Shown here: positions 18,482 to 27,883 of the stretch, piece after piece
Layout: every line of letters starts with the position of its first letter
How positions within the stretch are numbered: position 1 is the first letter of the stretch
Assembly (NCBI RefSeq): GCF_003946865.1
Contig: NZ_QXTH01000004.1
Span: 248,001-312,000 of the forward strand
DNA length: 64,000 nt
Direction: 5' to 3'
Source of the DNA: Antribacter gilvus
Lineage (GTDB): Bacteria; Actinomycetota; Actinomycetes; Actinomycetales; Cellulomonadaceae
Notes under the pieces: model-generated
The model's database searches: none
Told to the model about the DNA's origin: nothing
What the model saw: only the letters and a program-made list of their open reading frames with translations
Program-made: the position numbers and the translations under genes

Positions 18482-18502
18482 CCGGCCGCCTCGAGCATCC
18501 CC

Positions 18503-18567
18503 GGTGCCCGACGGCGGAGCTCACCTTGCGTACGCGAGGTGAGCTCCGCCGTCGGGCACCTTTGTTT
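18503..18567 (+). terminator. Rho-independent terminator after trxA
   Basis: Perfect 24-bp stem (18503-18526 with 18537-18560), 10-base loop, then TTTGTTT. Confidence 0.93.
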
Positions 18568-18630
18568 CCCGCCGTCTCGTCCCGGAAGTGCTCACGAATC
18601 CTGCGTGAGCCCCGTGCCAGACTGGGATGC

Positions 18631-19947
18631 GTGACCGCCCCCTCCCCGCTCGAGACTGCCGGCTCCCGCCTCGACCCGTGGTTCGGCGCCTACGCAGCGC
18701 GTGCGCACGGGATGCGGGCGTCGGAGATCCGGGCGCTGTTCGCCGTGGCGAACCGCCCGGAGGTCGTCTCGCTGGCGGGTGGCATGCCGTTCCTCGAGGG
18801 CCTTCCCCTCGACGTGATCGCCGAGACCATGCAGCGGCTGATCACCACCAAGGGGACCACCGCCCTGCAGTACGGCTCCGGCCAGGGCGAGGAGGTGCTC
18901 CGGGAGCACATCACCCGGGTGGTGGCGCTCGAAGGCGTCGAGGCTCACGCCGACGACGTGGTGGTCACCACCGGTTCCCAGCAGGCCCTCGACCTGGTCA
19001 CCCGCATCTTCGTGGACCCGGGTGACGTGGTCCTCGCCGAGGCTCCCTCGTACGTGGGCGCCCTCGGGGTGTTCCGGTCCTACCAGGCCGACGTGGTGCA
19101 CGTGCCCATGGATGCCGATGGCCTCGTCCCCGGGGAGCTGGACACCACGCTGGTGCGGCTGAAGGCCGAGGGGCGCCGGGTCAAGCTCCTGTACACCGTC
19201 CCCAACTTCCAGAACCCCGCCGGAGTGACGCTCTCTCTCGAGCGCCGCCCCCAGGTCCTGGAGGTCTGCCGGCGCCACGGGGTCCTCGTCGTGGAGGACA
19301 ACCCCTACGGCCTCCTCCGGTACGAGGGCGAACCGCTGCCGGCACTGCGGTCGTACGACGAGGAGGGCGTCCTGTACCTCGGGTCGTTCTCCAAGACGTT
19401 CGCCCCGGGGTACCGCGTCGGCTTCGTGATCGCGCCGCACGCCGTACGGGAGAAGCTCGTGCTCGCGTCGGAGGCATCGATCCTCTCGCCGTCGAACGCG
19501 TCGCAGCTCGCGGTCGCGACCTACCTGGAGACCTGCGACTGGAAGGCGCAGATCAAGGACTACCAGGAGCTGTACCGCGAACGTCGCGACGCGCTCGTCG
19601 GCGCGCTCGCGGAGCACCTGCCCACCACGTCCTGGAACGTGCCCGCCGGCGGCTTCTTCGTGTGGGTCCGGCTACCCGAGGGCCTCGACGCCCGCTCGAT
19701 GCTCCCCCGCGCGGTCACCGCCCGGGTGGCCTACGTGCCGGGCACTGCCTTCTACTACGACGGGTCCGGCTCGGACCACATGCGCCTGTCGTTCTGCTTC
19801 CCCACGCCCGATCGCATCCGCGAGGGGGTGCGCCGGCTCGCGACCGTGGTCAACGCCGAGGCCGAGCTGGTGGAGCTGTTCGGCACGTCGGCCCAGCCGG
19901 ACCCGGACGCGGAGGACGTCGAAGGACCCGCACCCGACCTGGCCTGA
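18631..19947 (+). CDS. PLP-dependent aminotransferase (class I/II, MocR-less 2-aminoadipate transaminase type)
   Basis: 438 residues from a GTG at 18631 (VTAPSPLETAGSRLDPWF); the frame is open further upstream but the sequence there overlaps the trxA terminator. Fold-type I motifs: SLAGGMPF, LQYGSGQG, TTGSQQALDLVTRIF, VPNFQNPAG, VEDNPYG, and the PLP lysine in SFSKTFAPGYRVGF. These match aminotransferases of the LysN/2-aminoadipate or valine-pyruvate group that lack an N-terminal GntR domain. The substrate cannot be read from sequence. It is followed after 42 bases by a D-Ala-D-Ala ligase-like gene, so a role in amino acid supply for the wall is possible. Confidence 0.85.
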   Translation: MTAPSPLETAGSRLDPWFGAYAARAHGMRASEIRALFAVANRPEVVSLAGGMPFLEGLPLDVIAETMQRLITTKGTTALQYGSGQGEEVLREHITRVVALEGVEAHADDVVVTTGSQQALDLVTRIFVDPGDVVLAEAPSYVGALGVFRSYQADVVHVPMDADGLVPGELDTTLVRLKAEGRRVKLLYTVPNFQNPAGVTLSLERRPQVLEVCRRHGVLVVEDNPYGLLRYEGEPLPALRSYDEEGVLYLGSFSKTFAPGYRVGFVIAPHAVREKLVLASEASILSPSNASQLAVATYLETCDWKAQIKDYQELYRERRDALVGALAEHLPTTSWNVPAGGFFVWVRLPEGLDARSMLPRAVTARVAYVPGTAFYYDGSGSDHMRLSFCFPTPDRIREGVRRLATVVNAEAELVELFGTSAQPDPDAEDVEGPAPDLA

Positions 19948-19989
19948 CGCCCTCCGCCCGTGCCGCTCCGACAGCGAATGAGACCTCAG

Positions 19990-21003
19990 ATGACCAGCAC
20001 CGTTCCGACCGACCGCCCCGATCTGCCGGACATGTCCGGCGCCTCGCACGGCCGACCGCGGGTCGTGATCCTCGCCGGCGGGCTGTCCCACGAGCGCGAT
20101 GTCTCCCTGCGCTCGGGCCGCCGCGTCGCAGAGTCGCTCCGGTCCACGGGCCTCGAGGTACTGGTGCACGACGTCGACGCCGACCTCCTCGCCTTTCTGC
20201 GGACCACCGCGCCCGACCTGGTCTGGCCGGTGCTGCACGGCGCCGTCGGTGAGGACGGCTCCCTCCGCGATGTCCTCGAGCTGGCCGGGACCCCCTACGT
20301 CGGGACGGGACCGCGGGCCAGCCGGACGGCCTGGAACAAGCCCATCGCCAAGGCTGCGCTGCTGACCGCGGGCCTGGCGACGCCGGACTACGTGACGCTG
20401 CCTCAGTCGCTGTTCCGCGACCTCGGCGCACAGCCCGTGCTGAACGCGATCGTGCGCCGGCTCGGCCTGCCGCTCGTGGTCAAGCCGACGCAGGGTGGCT
20501 CGGCGTTGGGGGTGACGCGCGTCGAGCGGGTGGAGGATCTGCCCCGCGCGATGGTGGAGTGCTTCGCCTACGGTGCGACGGCCCTCGTCGAGAGGGCGGT
20601 CGACGGCGTCGAGCTGGCGGTGAGCGTGGTCGACGGTCCGGGTGGTCCTGCCGCGCTCCCCGCGGTGGAGATCGTCGCCGACGGCGGTTACGACTATGCC
20701 GCCCGCTACGTGGCCGGGGAGACGGAGTTCTTCGCGCCGGCACGGCTGACGGACCCCCAGGCAGCGGCGGTGGCCGATGTGGCTGTGCGCGCACACCGTG
20801 CCCTCGGCCTGCGCCACCTGTCCCGGACCGACCTGATCCTCGACCGCGACGGAACCGCCCAGGTTCTCGAGGTGAACGTGGCGCCCGGGATGACGGAGAC
20901 GTCTCTCCTCCCCCAGGCGGCGGCTGCCGCAGGCGAGGACCTGCCTGCCCTGTACCGGCGGATCGTCGAGACGGCACTGCGGACAGCCTCGGCGCCTGCG
21001 TAG
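19990..21003 (+). CDS. D-alanine-D-alanine ligase family protein
   Basis: 337 residues. ATP-grasp ligase: N-terminal VVILAGGLSHERDVSLRSG, serine/glycine loop VLHGAVGEDGSLRD (classic HGxxGEDGxxQG, with Arg-Asp in place of Gln-Gly), WNKPIAKAALL, LVVKPTQGGSALGVT, and a C-terminal metal/ATP site DLILDRDGTAQVLEVNVAPG (Ddl normally has EVNTxPG). ATG at 19990 is preferred; another in-frame ATG lies 30 bases upstream. The changed QG dipeptide and NVAPG suggest it may not be the housekeeping Ddl. The substrate is therefore uncertain. Probably co-transcribed with the aminotransferase upstream. Confidence 0.8.
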   Translation: MTSTVPTDRPDLPDMSGASHGRPRVVILAGGLSHERDVSLRSGRRVAESLRSTGLEVLVHDVDADLLAFLRTTAPDLVWPVLHGAVGEDGSLRDVLELAGTPYVGTGPRASRTAWNKPIAKAALLTAGLATPDYVTLPQSLFRDLGAQPVLNAIVRRLGLPLVVKPTQGGSALGVTRVERVEDLPRAMVECFAYGATALVERAVDGVELAVSVVDGPGGPAALPAVEIVADGGYDYAARYVAGETEFFAPARLTDPQAAAVADVAVRAHRALGLRHLSRTDLILDRDGTAQVLEVNVAPGMTETSLLPQAAAAAGEDLPALYRRIVETALRTASAPA

Positions 21004-21012
21004 GCACTGGCA

Positions 21013-21066
21013 GAGACGGAACGGGCCGGGCGGGACCACATGGTCCCGCCCGGCCCGTTCCGTCTC
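21013..21066. terminator. Bidirectional terminator hairpin
   Basis: Perfect 26-bp stem (21013-21038 with 21041-21066) with a two-base centre, between the convergent ddl-like and parB genes. Confidence 0.92.
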
Positions 21067-21082
21067 GGTCAGTGTCCGCCGG

Positions 21083-22711
21083 TCACTCCTCGGCGTCGCC
21101 GCCGTCGGTGCCGTCCGCCCGGTCGCCGGAGAGCGCCCGCAGGAGGCCCGGGTCCTCGGGTGCCATCACGGCAAGGATCCGGTTCAGGTCGTCGACCGAG
21201 GCGAACTCGACGGTCAGGCGGCCCTTGCTCTTGCCGACACTGACCTTGACGCGCGTCTCGAAGCGGTCGGACAGGCGGGTCGCCAGATCGTCGACGGCCT
21301 CCAGCCGACCCCCGGCGCGAGGCGCCTTGCGGGCCTTCGTCGCGCCGCCGCCTGTCTCCGTGAGCATCACGATCTCCTCGGTAGCCCGCACCGAGAGACC
21401 TTCCGACACGATCCGCTGAGCAAGTCGCTCGATCTCCGCCGCGTCGCTCAGACCGAGCAGGGCACGGGCGTGACCTGCGGAGAGAACCCCTGCAGCGACG
21501 CGCCGTTGGACCAGCGGCGGCAGACGCAGGAGTCGCAGCGTGTTCGAGATCTGCGGACGGCTCCGCGCGATGCGGGTGGCCAGCTCCTCGTGGGTGCACC
21601 CGAAGTCGTCCAGGAGCTGGCGGTACGCCGCCGCCTCTTCCAAGGGGTTCAGGGCCGCGCGGTGGAGGTTCTCCAGAAGGGCGTCCCGCAGCATGTGCGT
21701 GTCATCCGTGTCCCGGATGATCGCCGGAACGAGATCGAGGCCGGCGGCCTGAGTGGCCCGCCACCGCCGCTCGCCCATGATGAGCTCGTAGGTTCCCGGG
21801 AGCTCCTTGTCCGGACGCACCACGATGGGCTGGAGCACGCCGATCTCGCGGATCGAGGCAACCAGCTCGTCCAGCTGGCCCTCGTCGAAGACGGATCGCG
21901 GCTGGCGAGGGTTCGGTCGGATCGACGTGACCGGGACTTCGGCAAAACGGGCGCCGGGCACCGGCAGGAGATCGAGTCCCGTTTCACGTGAAACATCGCC
22001 GCCCCCAGAGGAGCGGCCGAAGAAGGCGGTGTCCAGCGCGGACGTGGCAGCGTCTCCAGCAGAGACGCCCTCGCCGTTCGACACCGAGAGGCGACCGCTC
22101 TCGATCGCGGCGTCCCAGGTCGGGCGGGAGGTCGGGCCAGGGCGGTACGCCGACGGCTGACGCTTGGTGTCGTCGGAGATCGACACCGTGCCCACTGCGA
22201 TCGTCGCGCCGGCCACGTCTACGGTCTCCGCTGCGGTCACCGTGGACGAGGTCGCCTCCTCCGCCGACGGCTCGCGTTCCGGGCTCCCCGCGTCGCTCCC
22301 GTTGTCGGCGACCGGTGCCGTCGAGTCGTCGCTCGGAGCCGTCACGGCTTCGGTCGACGCCTCGGGGGCGGCGGGGCCGGCATCAGGGCCGCCGTCAGGG
22401 CGCGCACCGGGAACGGCGTCGAGCAGAGCGCTCGATCCGCCGTCGGCCGCGGATGACGAGGCCTCCGCTGAGGTCGGCGCCTCCGCCGCCGTGGCCGGCT
22501 CCACGACCGCCACCGGCTCCAGCGCTGTTGGCTCCGCGGCGACCGGCTCGGAGGCCGCCGCCTCAAGAACGTCAGGAGCCGGGCGCTCCTCCAGGGCGAC
22601 GGCGGTCGCCGAAGCCGAGGGCTCCCCTCCGGACAGACGGTCGGCGTCTTCTGCCGACGTGGGGATCAGCGCGCCAAGTCCCCGGCCGAGGCCTCTCCGC
22701 TTCTGGCTCAT
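21083..22711 (-). CDS. parB: Chromosome partitioning protein ParB
   Basis: CTP-dependent DNA clamp that loads at parS and organises the origin for segregation with ParA. 542 residues from the ATG at 22711 ([17 protein letters not shown], the canonical ParB start). A long Ala/Glu/Pro/Ser-rich insert fills about residues 20-250, far longer than usual (ParB is normally about 300-380). Then come [14 protein letters not shown], the CTP-binding [12 protein letters not shown], the helix-turn-helix ([19 protein letters not shown]), and the C-terminal dimer domain. A parS site (21980-21995) lies inside the gene and is read as VSRET. Follows parA with a 55-base gap. Confidence 0.95.
   Translation of the reverse strand: MSQKRRGLGRGLGALIPTSAEDADRLSGGEPSASATAVALEERPAPDVLEAAASEPVAAEPTALEPVAVVEPATAAEAPTSAEASSSAADGGSSALLDAVPGARPDGGPDAGPAAPEASTEAVTAPSDDSTAPVADNGSDAGSPEREPSAEEATSSTVTAAETVDVAGATIAVGTVSISDDTKRQPSAYRPGPTSRPTWDAAIESGRLSVSNGEGVSAGDAATSALDTAFFGRSSGGGDVSRETGLDLLPVPGARFAEVPVTSIRPNPRQPRSVFDEGQLDELVASIREIGVLQPIVVRPDKELPGTYELIMGERRWRATQAAGLDLVPAIIRDTDDTHMLRDALLENLHRAALNPLEEAAAYRQLLDDFGCTHEELATRIARSRPQISNTLRLLRLPPLVQRRVAAGVLSAGHARALLGLSDAAEIERLAQRIVSEGLSVRATEEIVMLTETGGGATKARKAPRAGGRLEAVDDLATRLSDRFETRVKVSVGKSKGRLTVEFASVDDLNRILAVMAPEDPGLLRALSGDRADGTDGGDAEE
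21980..21995. other. parS: parS site inside parB
   Basis: CGTTTCACGTGAAACA: the 14-base GTTTCACGTGAAAC core is intact. Encodes VSRET in ParB. Confidence 0.92.
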
Positions 22712-22766
22712 CGTGCTTCCTCCGTGTTTGCCCAGCTCGTCCCGTGGTCCCACTCGCTCCGCTGCG

Positions 22767-24350
22767 TCATGCCTGAGCCCCTCCGCTCACGATGGTGTCG
22801 AGGGGCGAGGGCCTGCGCGGGCTCGAGAATCCCTGGCCGCGCTCCGCGAGCTCCCGGGACGCCTCGAGATAGGCGAGCGCTCCGGTCGACGTCGGATCGT
22901 AGGTCATGACCGTCTGGCCGTAGCTGGGAGCCTCGGAGATCCGCACGGAACGCGGGATCGTCGTCTTGAACGTCTCGTTCGGGAAGTGCGTCCGCACCTC
23001 CGACGCAACCTGCTGCGCCAGGTTCGTGCGACCGTCGTACATCGTCAGGAGGATCGACGACACCCGGAGCTCCGGGTTGAGGTGCGCCCTGATCAGGTCG
23101 ATCGTCTTCAGCAGCTGGCTCAAGCCCTCCAACGCGTAGTACTCGCACTGGATCGGGATGAAGACCTCACGGCCGGTAACGAAGGCGTTGACCGTCAACA
23201 GGCCCAGGCTGGGCGGGCAGTCCACGAGCACGTAGTCGATGCGGTCCTCGCCGGCGGCGACTCGGTCTTCGAGGTAGGCGTCGACCGCCCTGCGAAGGCG
23301 TGTTTCACGTGAAACAAGCGAGACCAGCTCGATCTCGGATCCCGAGAGGTCAATCGTCGCCGGGACGGCCCAGAGGTTCGGGACGTCGGGGCATTCCTGG
23401 ACCGCCTCCTTCAGAGGCAGGTCCTCGATGAGGATCTCGTAGACCGACGGCGTTCCCGCCCGATGCTCGATGCCGAGAGCCGTGGAGGCGTTTCCCTGCG
23501 GATCGTTGTCGATGACCAGAACGTTCAGCCCCGACTGCGCGAGACCGGCGGCCAGGTTGACGGTGGTCGTCGTCTTGCCGACGCCACCCTTCTGGTTGGC
23601 CACGGTGATGATGCGGGTGCGTGCCGGTCGCGGGAACTTGCGACCGTGGAGGTCGATGCGACGGCGGGCATCAATCGCGAGCTCCGCCGCGAGAGGTGTG
23701 GTGTCGTCGACGACCGGGACGCTCGCCATGAGCGCTGCGCGGCGTTCCTCCTCGCTCACGAAGCCGTCCTCGGCGGCACCCGCGGTGGGCTGGGGCAGAT
23801 TCGAGGGCCACTGACGCGCGTCCGCTGTTTCACGTGAAACAGCGGGATTCGGCGCGGAGAGCCCTTGCACAGGGATCGGTTCCGTCACGCGGACACTGTA
23901 GTCGTTGGCGTCCGCGTTGGGGCTGTCTTCGTCCGCAGGCCGCTCGGTGTTCGCCGGAGATTCATCGGCGCCGTCCGACTTGCGGGACGACTCGCCAACC
24001 TCGGGCTCGACGTTCCCTTCTGACGGAGCGTCGAGGGCTGGACCATTGTCAACCAGCACTCCGGTCACAACGCCGCCGCTCGTCTCCGTCGCGTCGGCCG
24101 CTTCGGCTGGGCCGGTCGCCACCGACGGCTCGGCCGGCTCGGCCGGCTGGGTCGCCACCGACGGCTCGGCCGGCTCGGCCGTCACCGTTGGCTCGTCCAC
24201 CTCCGCGTCGGCCTCAGCACCGATCACCGCCGCCTCGCTCGCCGGTTCCTCCGCTGCCGCCTGGTTGGTGAGCCGCCCGGACCGCAGCACTGCCTCCGGC
24301 CCGACGGCGGGGACCTCGGTTCGTCTGGACTTCCGCTTGAAGAAGAACAC
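22767..24350 (-). CDS. parA: Chromosome partitioning ATPase ParA
   Basis: Deviant Walker-type ATPase that moves ParB-parS complexes. About 527 residues if started at the GTG at 24350 ([12 protein letters not shown]); this start has no clear ribosome binding site and could be leaderless, and an ATG at 24455 is the furthest alternative. Residues 1-245 are a long acidic Ala/Glu/Pro/Thr-rich extension with AEPSVAT-type repeats. The ATPase begins at [20 protein letters not shown] (about 250), with [11 protein letters not shown] and [14 protein letters not shown]. The gene contains two perfect parS sites (23301, 23826), both read as VSRET, and the extension resembles that of the neighbouring ParB. 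Confidence 0.93.
   Translation of the reverse strand: MFFFKRKSRRTEVPAVGPEAVLRSGRLTNQAAAEEPASEAAVIGAEADAEVDEPTVTAEPAEPSVATQPAEPAEPSVATGPAEAADATETSGGVVTGVLVDNGPALDAPSEGNVEPEVGESSRKSDGADESPANTERPADEDSPNADANDYSVRVTEPIPVQGLSAPNPAVSRETADARQWPSNLPQPTAGAAEDGFVSEEERRAALMASVPVVDDTTPLAAELAIDARRRIDLHGRKFPRPARTRIITVANQKGGVGKTTTTVNLAAGLAQSGLNVLVIDNDPQGNASTALGIEHRAGTPSVYEILIEDLPLKEAVQECPDVPNLWAVPATIDLSGSEIELVSLVSRETRLRRAVDAYLEDRVAAGEDRIDYVLVDCPPSLGLLTVNAFVTGREVFIPIQCEYYALEGLSQLLKTIDLIRAHLNPELRVSSILLTMYDGRTNLAQQVASEVRTHFPNETFKTTIPRSVRISEAPSYGQTVMTYDPTSTGALAYLEASRELAERGQGFSSPRRPSPLDTIVSGGAQA
23301..23316. other. parS: parS site inside parA (perfect)
   Basis: TGTTTCACGTGAAACA, the exact consensus. Encodes VSRET between the Walker motifs of ParA. 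Confidence 0.95.
23826..23841. other. parS: parS site inside parA 5' part (perfect)
   Basis: TGTTTCACGTGAAACA, flanked by GC to extend the palindrome. Encodes VSRET in the N-terminal extension. Confidence 0.95.
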
Positions 24351-24407
24351 GCGTGTAACGCTACGGACGGCGGACCGACATGGCCTCCCGAAACGCCGTA
24401 CTTCGAC

Positions 24408-24423
24408 GGTTTCACGTGAAACA
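24408..24423. other. parS: parS site upstream of parA
   Basis: GGTTTCACGTGAAACA, intact core, in the rsmG-parA gap about 60 bases before the chosen parA start. Confidence 0.92.
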
Positions 24424-24524
24424 GCGCCAGTGCTCGGGCGTGCCACCCTCGGCATGAATCATCCGACAAGCCACGCCTCGTGAAACGCGATCGGCTCGCC
24501 ACCCTGAGGATGGCGAGCCAATCA

Positions 24525-24540
24525 TGTTTCACGTGAAACG
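24525..24540. other. parS: parS site at rsmG 3' end
   Basis: TGTTTCACGTGAAACG, intact core, just after the rsmG stop codon and 101 bases from the previous site. Confidence 0.92.
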
Positions 24541-24544
24541 AACG

Positions 24545-25246
24545 CTACTTGCCGCGGGCCACTCGCAGGATCGTCGTGGCCTCGACGCCAGGGATCGTCT
24601 CCCCGGAGAGGATCTCCGGCTCCCCCGACTTGAAGGACCGCAGTACCTTCCGAGCCGGCTCGACCTCCTGCTCCACGCTGCGTCCCTTGAGGATCACCAT
24701 CTCGCCACCCACGCGCACGAGCGGCATGCTCATCCGCACGAGCTTCGACAGTCCTGCCACCGCGCGAGACGTGACGGCGTCCGCCTCGAAGGCGCCATGG
24801 AACTCCTCGGCCCGACCACGCTTCACCTGGATGTTCGGCAGGGCCAGCTCCTGCGCCACCTCCGCGAGCCACGCAGTGCGGCGCTCCATCGGTTCGATCA
24901 GAAGAACCTCGACGTCCGGAAGCATCGCGGCGATCACGATGCCCGGCAGTCCGGCCCCCGAGCCGACGTCGGCAACGACACCTTCCCTCGGGAGGTACTG
25001 GACCACCGCGGCGGAGTTCAGGATGTGCCGCTCCCAGATGCGCGGGACCTCGCGGGGCCCGATCAGCCCACGGAGCTCTCCCTGGTCCAGGAGCATCGCG
25101 GCGAACCGCGAGATCGCGTCATAGCTGTCGCCGAAGTACTCCCGCACGACGGGGCTCACCCCGAGCGTCTCCGAGTCACGCTCCTCGTCGACGTCGACCT
25201 CCATCGACGGGTCGTTCCTTGCCGCATCCTGCTCGTCCATGTCCAC
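24545..25246 (-). CDS. rsmG: 16S rRNA (guanine-N7) methyltransferase RsmG
   Basis: Methylates G527 (E. coli numbering) of 16S rRNA with SAM. 233 residues from a GTG at 25246, with GGAG 8 bases upstream; an ATG two codons later is the alternative. Motifs: RIWERHILNSAAV, SAM-binding VADVGSGAGLPGI, LIEPMERRTAWL, and VTSRAVAGLSKL. The acidic N-terminal tail of about 30 residues is an extension. Part of the minus-strand rpmH-rnpA-yidD-yidC-jag-rsmG array, in the usual order. Confidence 0.96.
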   Translation of the reverse strand: MDMDEQDAARNDPSMEVDVDEERDSETLGVSPVVREYFGDSYDAISRFAAMLLDQGELRGLIGPREVPRIWERHILNSAAVVQYLPREGVVADVGSGAGLPGIVIAAMLPDVEVLLIEPMERRTAWLAEVAQELALPNIQVKRGRAEEFHGAFEADAVTSRAVAGLSKLVRMSMPLVRVGGEMVILKGRSVEQEVEPARKVLRSFKSGEPEILSGETIPGVEATTILRVARGK

Positions 25247-25327
25247 CTGTCTGTCTCCTCGTCCGCCCCGGCAGACCGAAGGCCGGCGCCCGTCCTCAGA
25301 CGCGCACCGGCCCGGTCTCGTGCTCTG

Positions 25328-25876
25328 TCAACCGACGTCGGCCACGGCTTCCGTCTCGGCGGGCGCCGACCCTGCCGGCTGGACCACCACGTACCGGCCG
25401 GGCTCGACCCCGCGGGAGTCGCTCACCAGCCCGGCTGCAGCGACGACGTCATGCACCACCTTGCGCTCGAACGCGTTGAGCGGCTCCAGGGAGAGCTCCG
25501 CACCGGTGGCGCGCACCGTCTCGATCGCCTCCTCGGCGATCTTCGTCAGCTCGGCCCGCCGCGCAGCGCGATGCCCGCCGATGTCGAGCATCAACCGGCT
25601 CCGCTCGCCCGTCTTGGCCTGCACGGCAAGGCGAGTCAGCTCCTGGAGCGCGTCGAGCACCTCGCCGTCCCGCCCCACGAGGTGCTTCAGCGACGCAGCG
25701 TCGTCGGCGATGATCTCGACCGCCGCCCGGTCGAAGGTGATGTCGATATCGATGTCACCGTCGAGGTCGGCGATGTCAAGGAGCTCCTCGAGGTAGTCGG
25801 CGGCGATCTCGCCCTCTTCCTCAAGGCGCGTCGTCAGGTCCTTCGCCTCGGGTGCGGGCGTGTCCGTCGGGCTCAT
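25328..25876 (-). CDS. Jag-like KH/R3H RNA-binding protein
   Basis: 182 residues, ATG at 25876 (MSPTDTPAPEAKDL). An acidic N-terminal segment (LEELLDIADLDGDIDIDI) is followed by a KH-like region (LKHLVGRDGEVLDALQELTR) and a C-terminal R3H domain (LEPLNAFERKVVHDVVA). SpoIIIJ-associated family next to yidC, homologous to M. tuberculosis Rv3920c. Members bind RNA and influence envelope synthesis. It starts 10 bases after yidC ends, so it is coupled to it. A basic-rich upstream extension of the frame overlaps yidC and is unlikely to be translated. Confidence 0.93.
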   Translation of the reverse strand: MSPTDTPAPEAKDLTTRLEEEGEIAADYLEELLDIADLDGDIDIDITFDRAAVEIIADDAASLKHLVGRDGEVLDALQELTRLAVQAKTGERSRLMLDIGGHRAARRAELTKIAEEAIETVRATGAELSLEPLNAFERKVVHDVVAAAGLVSDSRGVEPGRYVVVQPAGSAPAETEAVADVG

Positions 25877-25886
25877 GTGCGCTCTC

Positions 25887-26951
25887 CTACTTCTTCTTCG
25901 GCCTGGTGCCGGCGTCGCCACCAGGGGCATCATCCCCCGCCGCGTCGGTCGGCGCCGACTGGGCCGTCACCGGCTTGGTCGGCTGCGCGCCCGTCGTCTT
26001 CTGGCGGTTCTTCCGCTTCGGCTGGACTCGCTGTCCGGCCCGCGGGGCCTCCACCACGGGTGCGTCCTCGACGGGCACGACCTCGCCGTTCTTGGCGGCC
26101 TTGGCAGCGGCCTTCCGCGCCTGGCGCTCCTTGAGCTGCTTCTCCGCGACGGATCCCGGCGTCGGCATGCGCTTGATCGTGTAGAACTGCTGCCCCATCG
26201 ACCAGACGTTGGTGACCGTCCAGTAGATGAGGACACCCACCGGGAAGTTCACGCCGGAGATCGCGAAGACCAGCGGCAGCATGTACAGCATCATCTTCTG
26301 CGTCTGCGCCATGGGGCCCTCGAGCGCAGCCGGCGGCATGTTCTTCATCGTCAGCTGACGCTGCGTGAGGAACGTCGTGGCGCTCATGGCCACGATCAGC
26401 ACGATGACCACAGTGCGCGAGGTCCAGTTGTCCGTCGACATGAACACGTCGGAGAGCGCCGCGCCGAACAGGGTCGACTGCTCGATGTCCCCTGCCACGT
26501 CCTGGGTGATGGGGCCGATCGCGTCCCGCTTGTAGGTGCCCTCCGCGATCCTCGTCAGGTTGTTCAGCACGTTGAACAGCGCGAAGAAGATCGGCGACTG
26601 CAGCAGCAGCGGCATGCACGACGCGAACGGGTTGGTCCCGTGCTTGCGGTACAGCTCCATCGTCTCGCGGGTCATCGCCTCGCGGGACGCGGGGTCCGTC
26701 TTCCCCTTGTACTTCTTCTGGATCGCCTGCAGCTCCGGCTGCACCATCTGCATCCCGCGGGACGCCTTGATCTGCTTGAAGAAGAGGGGGATCAGCAGCA
26801 CGCGGATGACGATCACGAGGGCCACGATCGACAGCACCCAGGCGAAGCCCGGACCGGACTGCATCCCGAGGGTCGTGAACAGGGCATGTGACCCGTACAT
26901 GATCCAGGCCACCACCCACTCGATCGGGTAGAGGAAGGCGAAGAAGTCCAT
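25887..26951 (-). CDS. yidC: Membrane protein insertase YidC
   Basis: Inserts proteins into the cytoplasmic membrane with or without Sec. 354 residues, five predicted membrane helices: MDFFAFLYPIEWVVAWIMYG at the N terminus, FAWVLSIVALVIVIRVLLIP with the functional Arg, LLQSPIFFALFNVL, and later VVIVLIVAMSATTFL and PLVFAISGVNFPVGVLIYW. The C-terminal tail (about 265-354) is basic and Ala/Pro/Thr-rich, as in ribosome-binding YidC tails. ATG at 26951. Confidence 0.96.
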   Translation of the reverse strand: MDFFAFLYPIEWVVAWIMYGSHALFTTLGMQSGPGFAWVLSIVALVIVIRVLLIPLFFKQIKASRGMQMVQPELQAIQKKYKGKTDPASREAMTRETMELYRKHGTNPFASCMPLLLQSPIFFALFNVLNNLTRIAEGTYKRDAIGPITQDVAGDIEQSTLFGAALSDVFMSTDNWTSRTVVIVLIVAMSATTFLTQRQLTMKNMPPAALEGPMAQTQKMMLYMLPLVFAISGVNFPVGVLIYWTVTNVWSMGQQFYTIKRMPTPGSVAEKQLKERQARKAAAKAAKNGEVVPVEDAPVVEAPRAGQRVQPKRKNRQKTTGAQPTKPVTAQSAPTDAAGDDAPGGDAGTRPKKK

Positions 26952-27017
26952 CGGTGAAGTGCTCCTGAGTCGGTGTCGCGAAGTCCGGGGGTCCGGGACC
27001 CTGTCCCGGGTGAGCGG

Positions 27018-27329
27018 TCAGGCTCCGTGCGTGTGCGGTGCGTGCGTGTCGTCGTGACCACGTGCCCCGCGCGCCGGCGGTACATCGTCCACCCCGCCCA
27101 GACTCCACGGGTTGCACCGAAGCAGTCGCCACAGTGCGAGCCCCAGCCCGCGCAGAGCCCCGTGGCGCTTCAGGGCGATCACGGCGTACTGCGAGCACGA
27201 CGGGTAGTACTTGCACGTGGGACCGGTCATCGGAGAGATGAACGTCTGGTAGACCCGGATCATCCCCACCAGCACTGCCGCGGGCAGGTCGCCGAGGGCG
27301 AAGGTGGGCACCCGGAAGTGGGAGGTCAT
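27018..27329 (-). CDS. yidD: Membrane protein insertion efficiency factor YidD
   Basis: 103 residues. Signature YQTFISPMTGPTCKYYPSCSQYA and NPWSLGGVDDV. Small amphipathic protein thought to help YidC-dependent insertion. It overlaps the rnpA stop by 4 bases (ATGA), so translation is coupled. The His-rich tail (HDDTHAPHTHGA) is an addition beyond the family core. Confidence 0.95.
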   Translation of the reverse strand: MTSHFRVPTFALGDLPAAVLVGMIRVYQTFISPMTGPTCKYYPSCSQYAVIALKRHGALRGLGLALWRLLRCNPWSLGGVDDVPPARGARGHDDTHAPHTHGA

Positions 27330-27742
27330 GGCCTGGCTCCGGAAGGGCTCGGCTGGGCAGGGGCGCCCGACGCCGGTCGCGCACCTTGAGCATCACCCGT
27401 CACCCGGGCGAGGGCCCGGGTCAGGCTCGAGGCCAGGTCACGGGACAGCTCTGAGTAGGTCGCTCGTGAGGCGGGCGCCAAGGCCCGCACCACGGCGCGA
27501 GTACCCGGTGGCAGCTCGTCGACATGGGTGAGGGCCGCATGCCGGAGCCGGCGCTTCACAAGGTTGCGCTGGACGGCGTTACCGACGGCCTTAGATACGA
27601 CAAAACCGACCTGTGGTGGTTCATCCCCTTCGTCGTTGACGACGAGGTGAACCACCAAGGTCGATCGTCCTGCACGCGTGCCGCGGCGCACCGCCCGTTC
27701 GAAGTCCACGGAACGGCGCAGTCGGTGCGCCGCTGGCAGCAC
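27326..27742 (-). CDS. rnpA: Ribonuclease P protein component
   Basis: Protein subunit of RNase P, which processes the 5' ends of tRNA precursors. 138 residues. RNA-binding signature VGNAVQRNLVKRRLRHA near residues 53-69 and the N-terminal RLRRSVDFERAVRRG. A Pro/Ala/Ser-rich tail is added. It begins 3 bases after rpmH. Confidence 0.95.
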   Translation of the reverse strand: MLPAAHRLRRSVDFERAVRRGTRAGRSTLVVHLVVNDEGDEPPQVGFVVSKAVGNAVQRNLVKRRLRHAALTHVDELPPGTRAVVRALAPASRATYSELSRDLASSLTRALARVTGDAQGARPASGAPAQPSPSGARP

Positions 27743-27745
27743 GGC

Positions 27746-27883
27746 TCAGGCAGAGAGCTCGACGCGACCCTTGCGACGGCGAGCAGCCAGGATGGCGCGG
27801 CCGGCACGGGTGCGCATGCGCAGCCGGAAACCGTGGGTCTTCGAACGGCGGCGGTTGTTCGGCTGGAAAGTCCGCTTGCTCAC
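27746..27883 (-). CDS. rpmH: 50S ribosomal protein L34
   Basis: 45 residues: starts [20 protein letters not shown] and ends KGRVELSA, matching L34 over its full length. GTG at 27883 with GGAG 6 bases upstream. First gene of the minus-strand array; the promoter must lie in the rpmH-dnaA gap. Confidence 0.95.
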   Translation of the reverse strand: MSKRTFQPNNRRRSKTHGFRLRMRTRAGRAILAARRRKGRVELSA

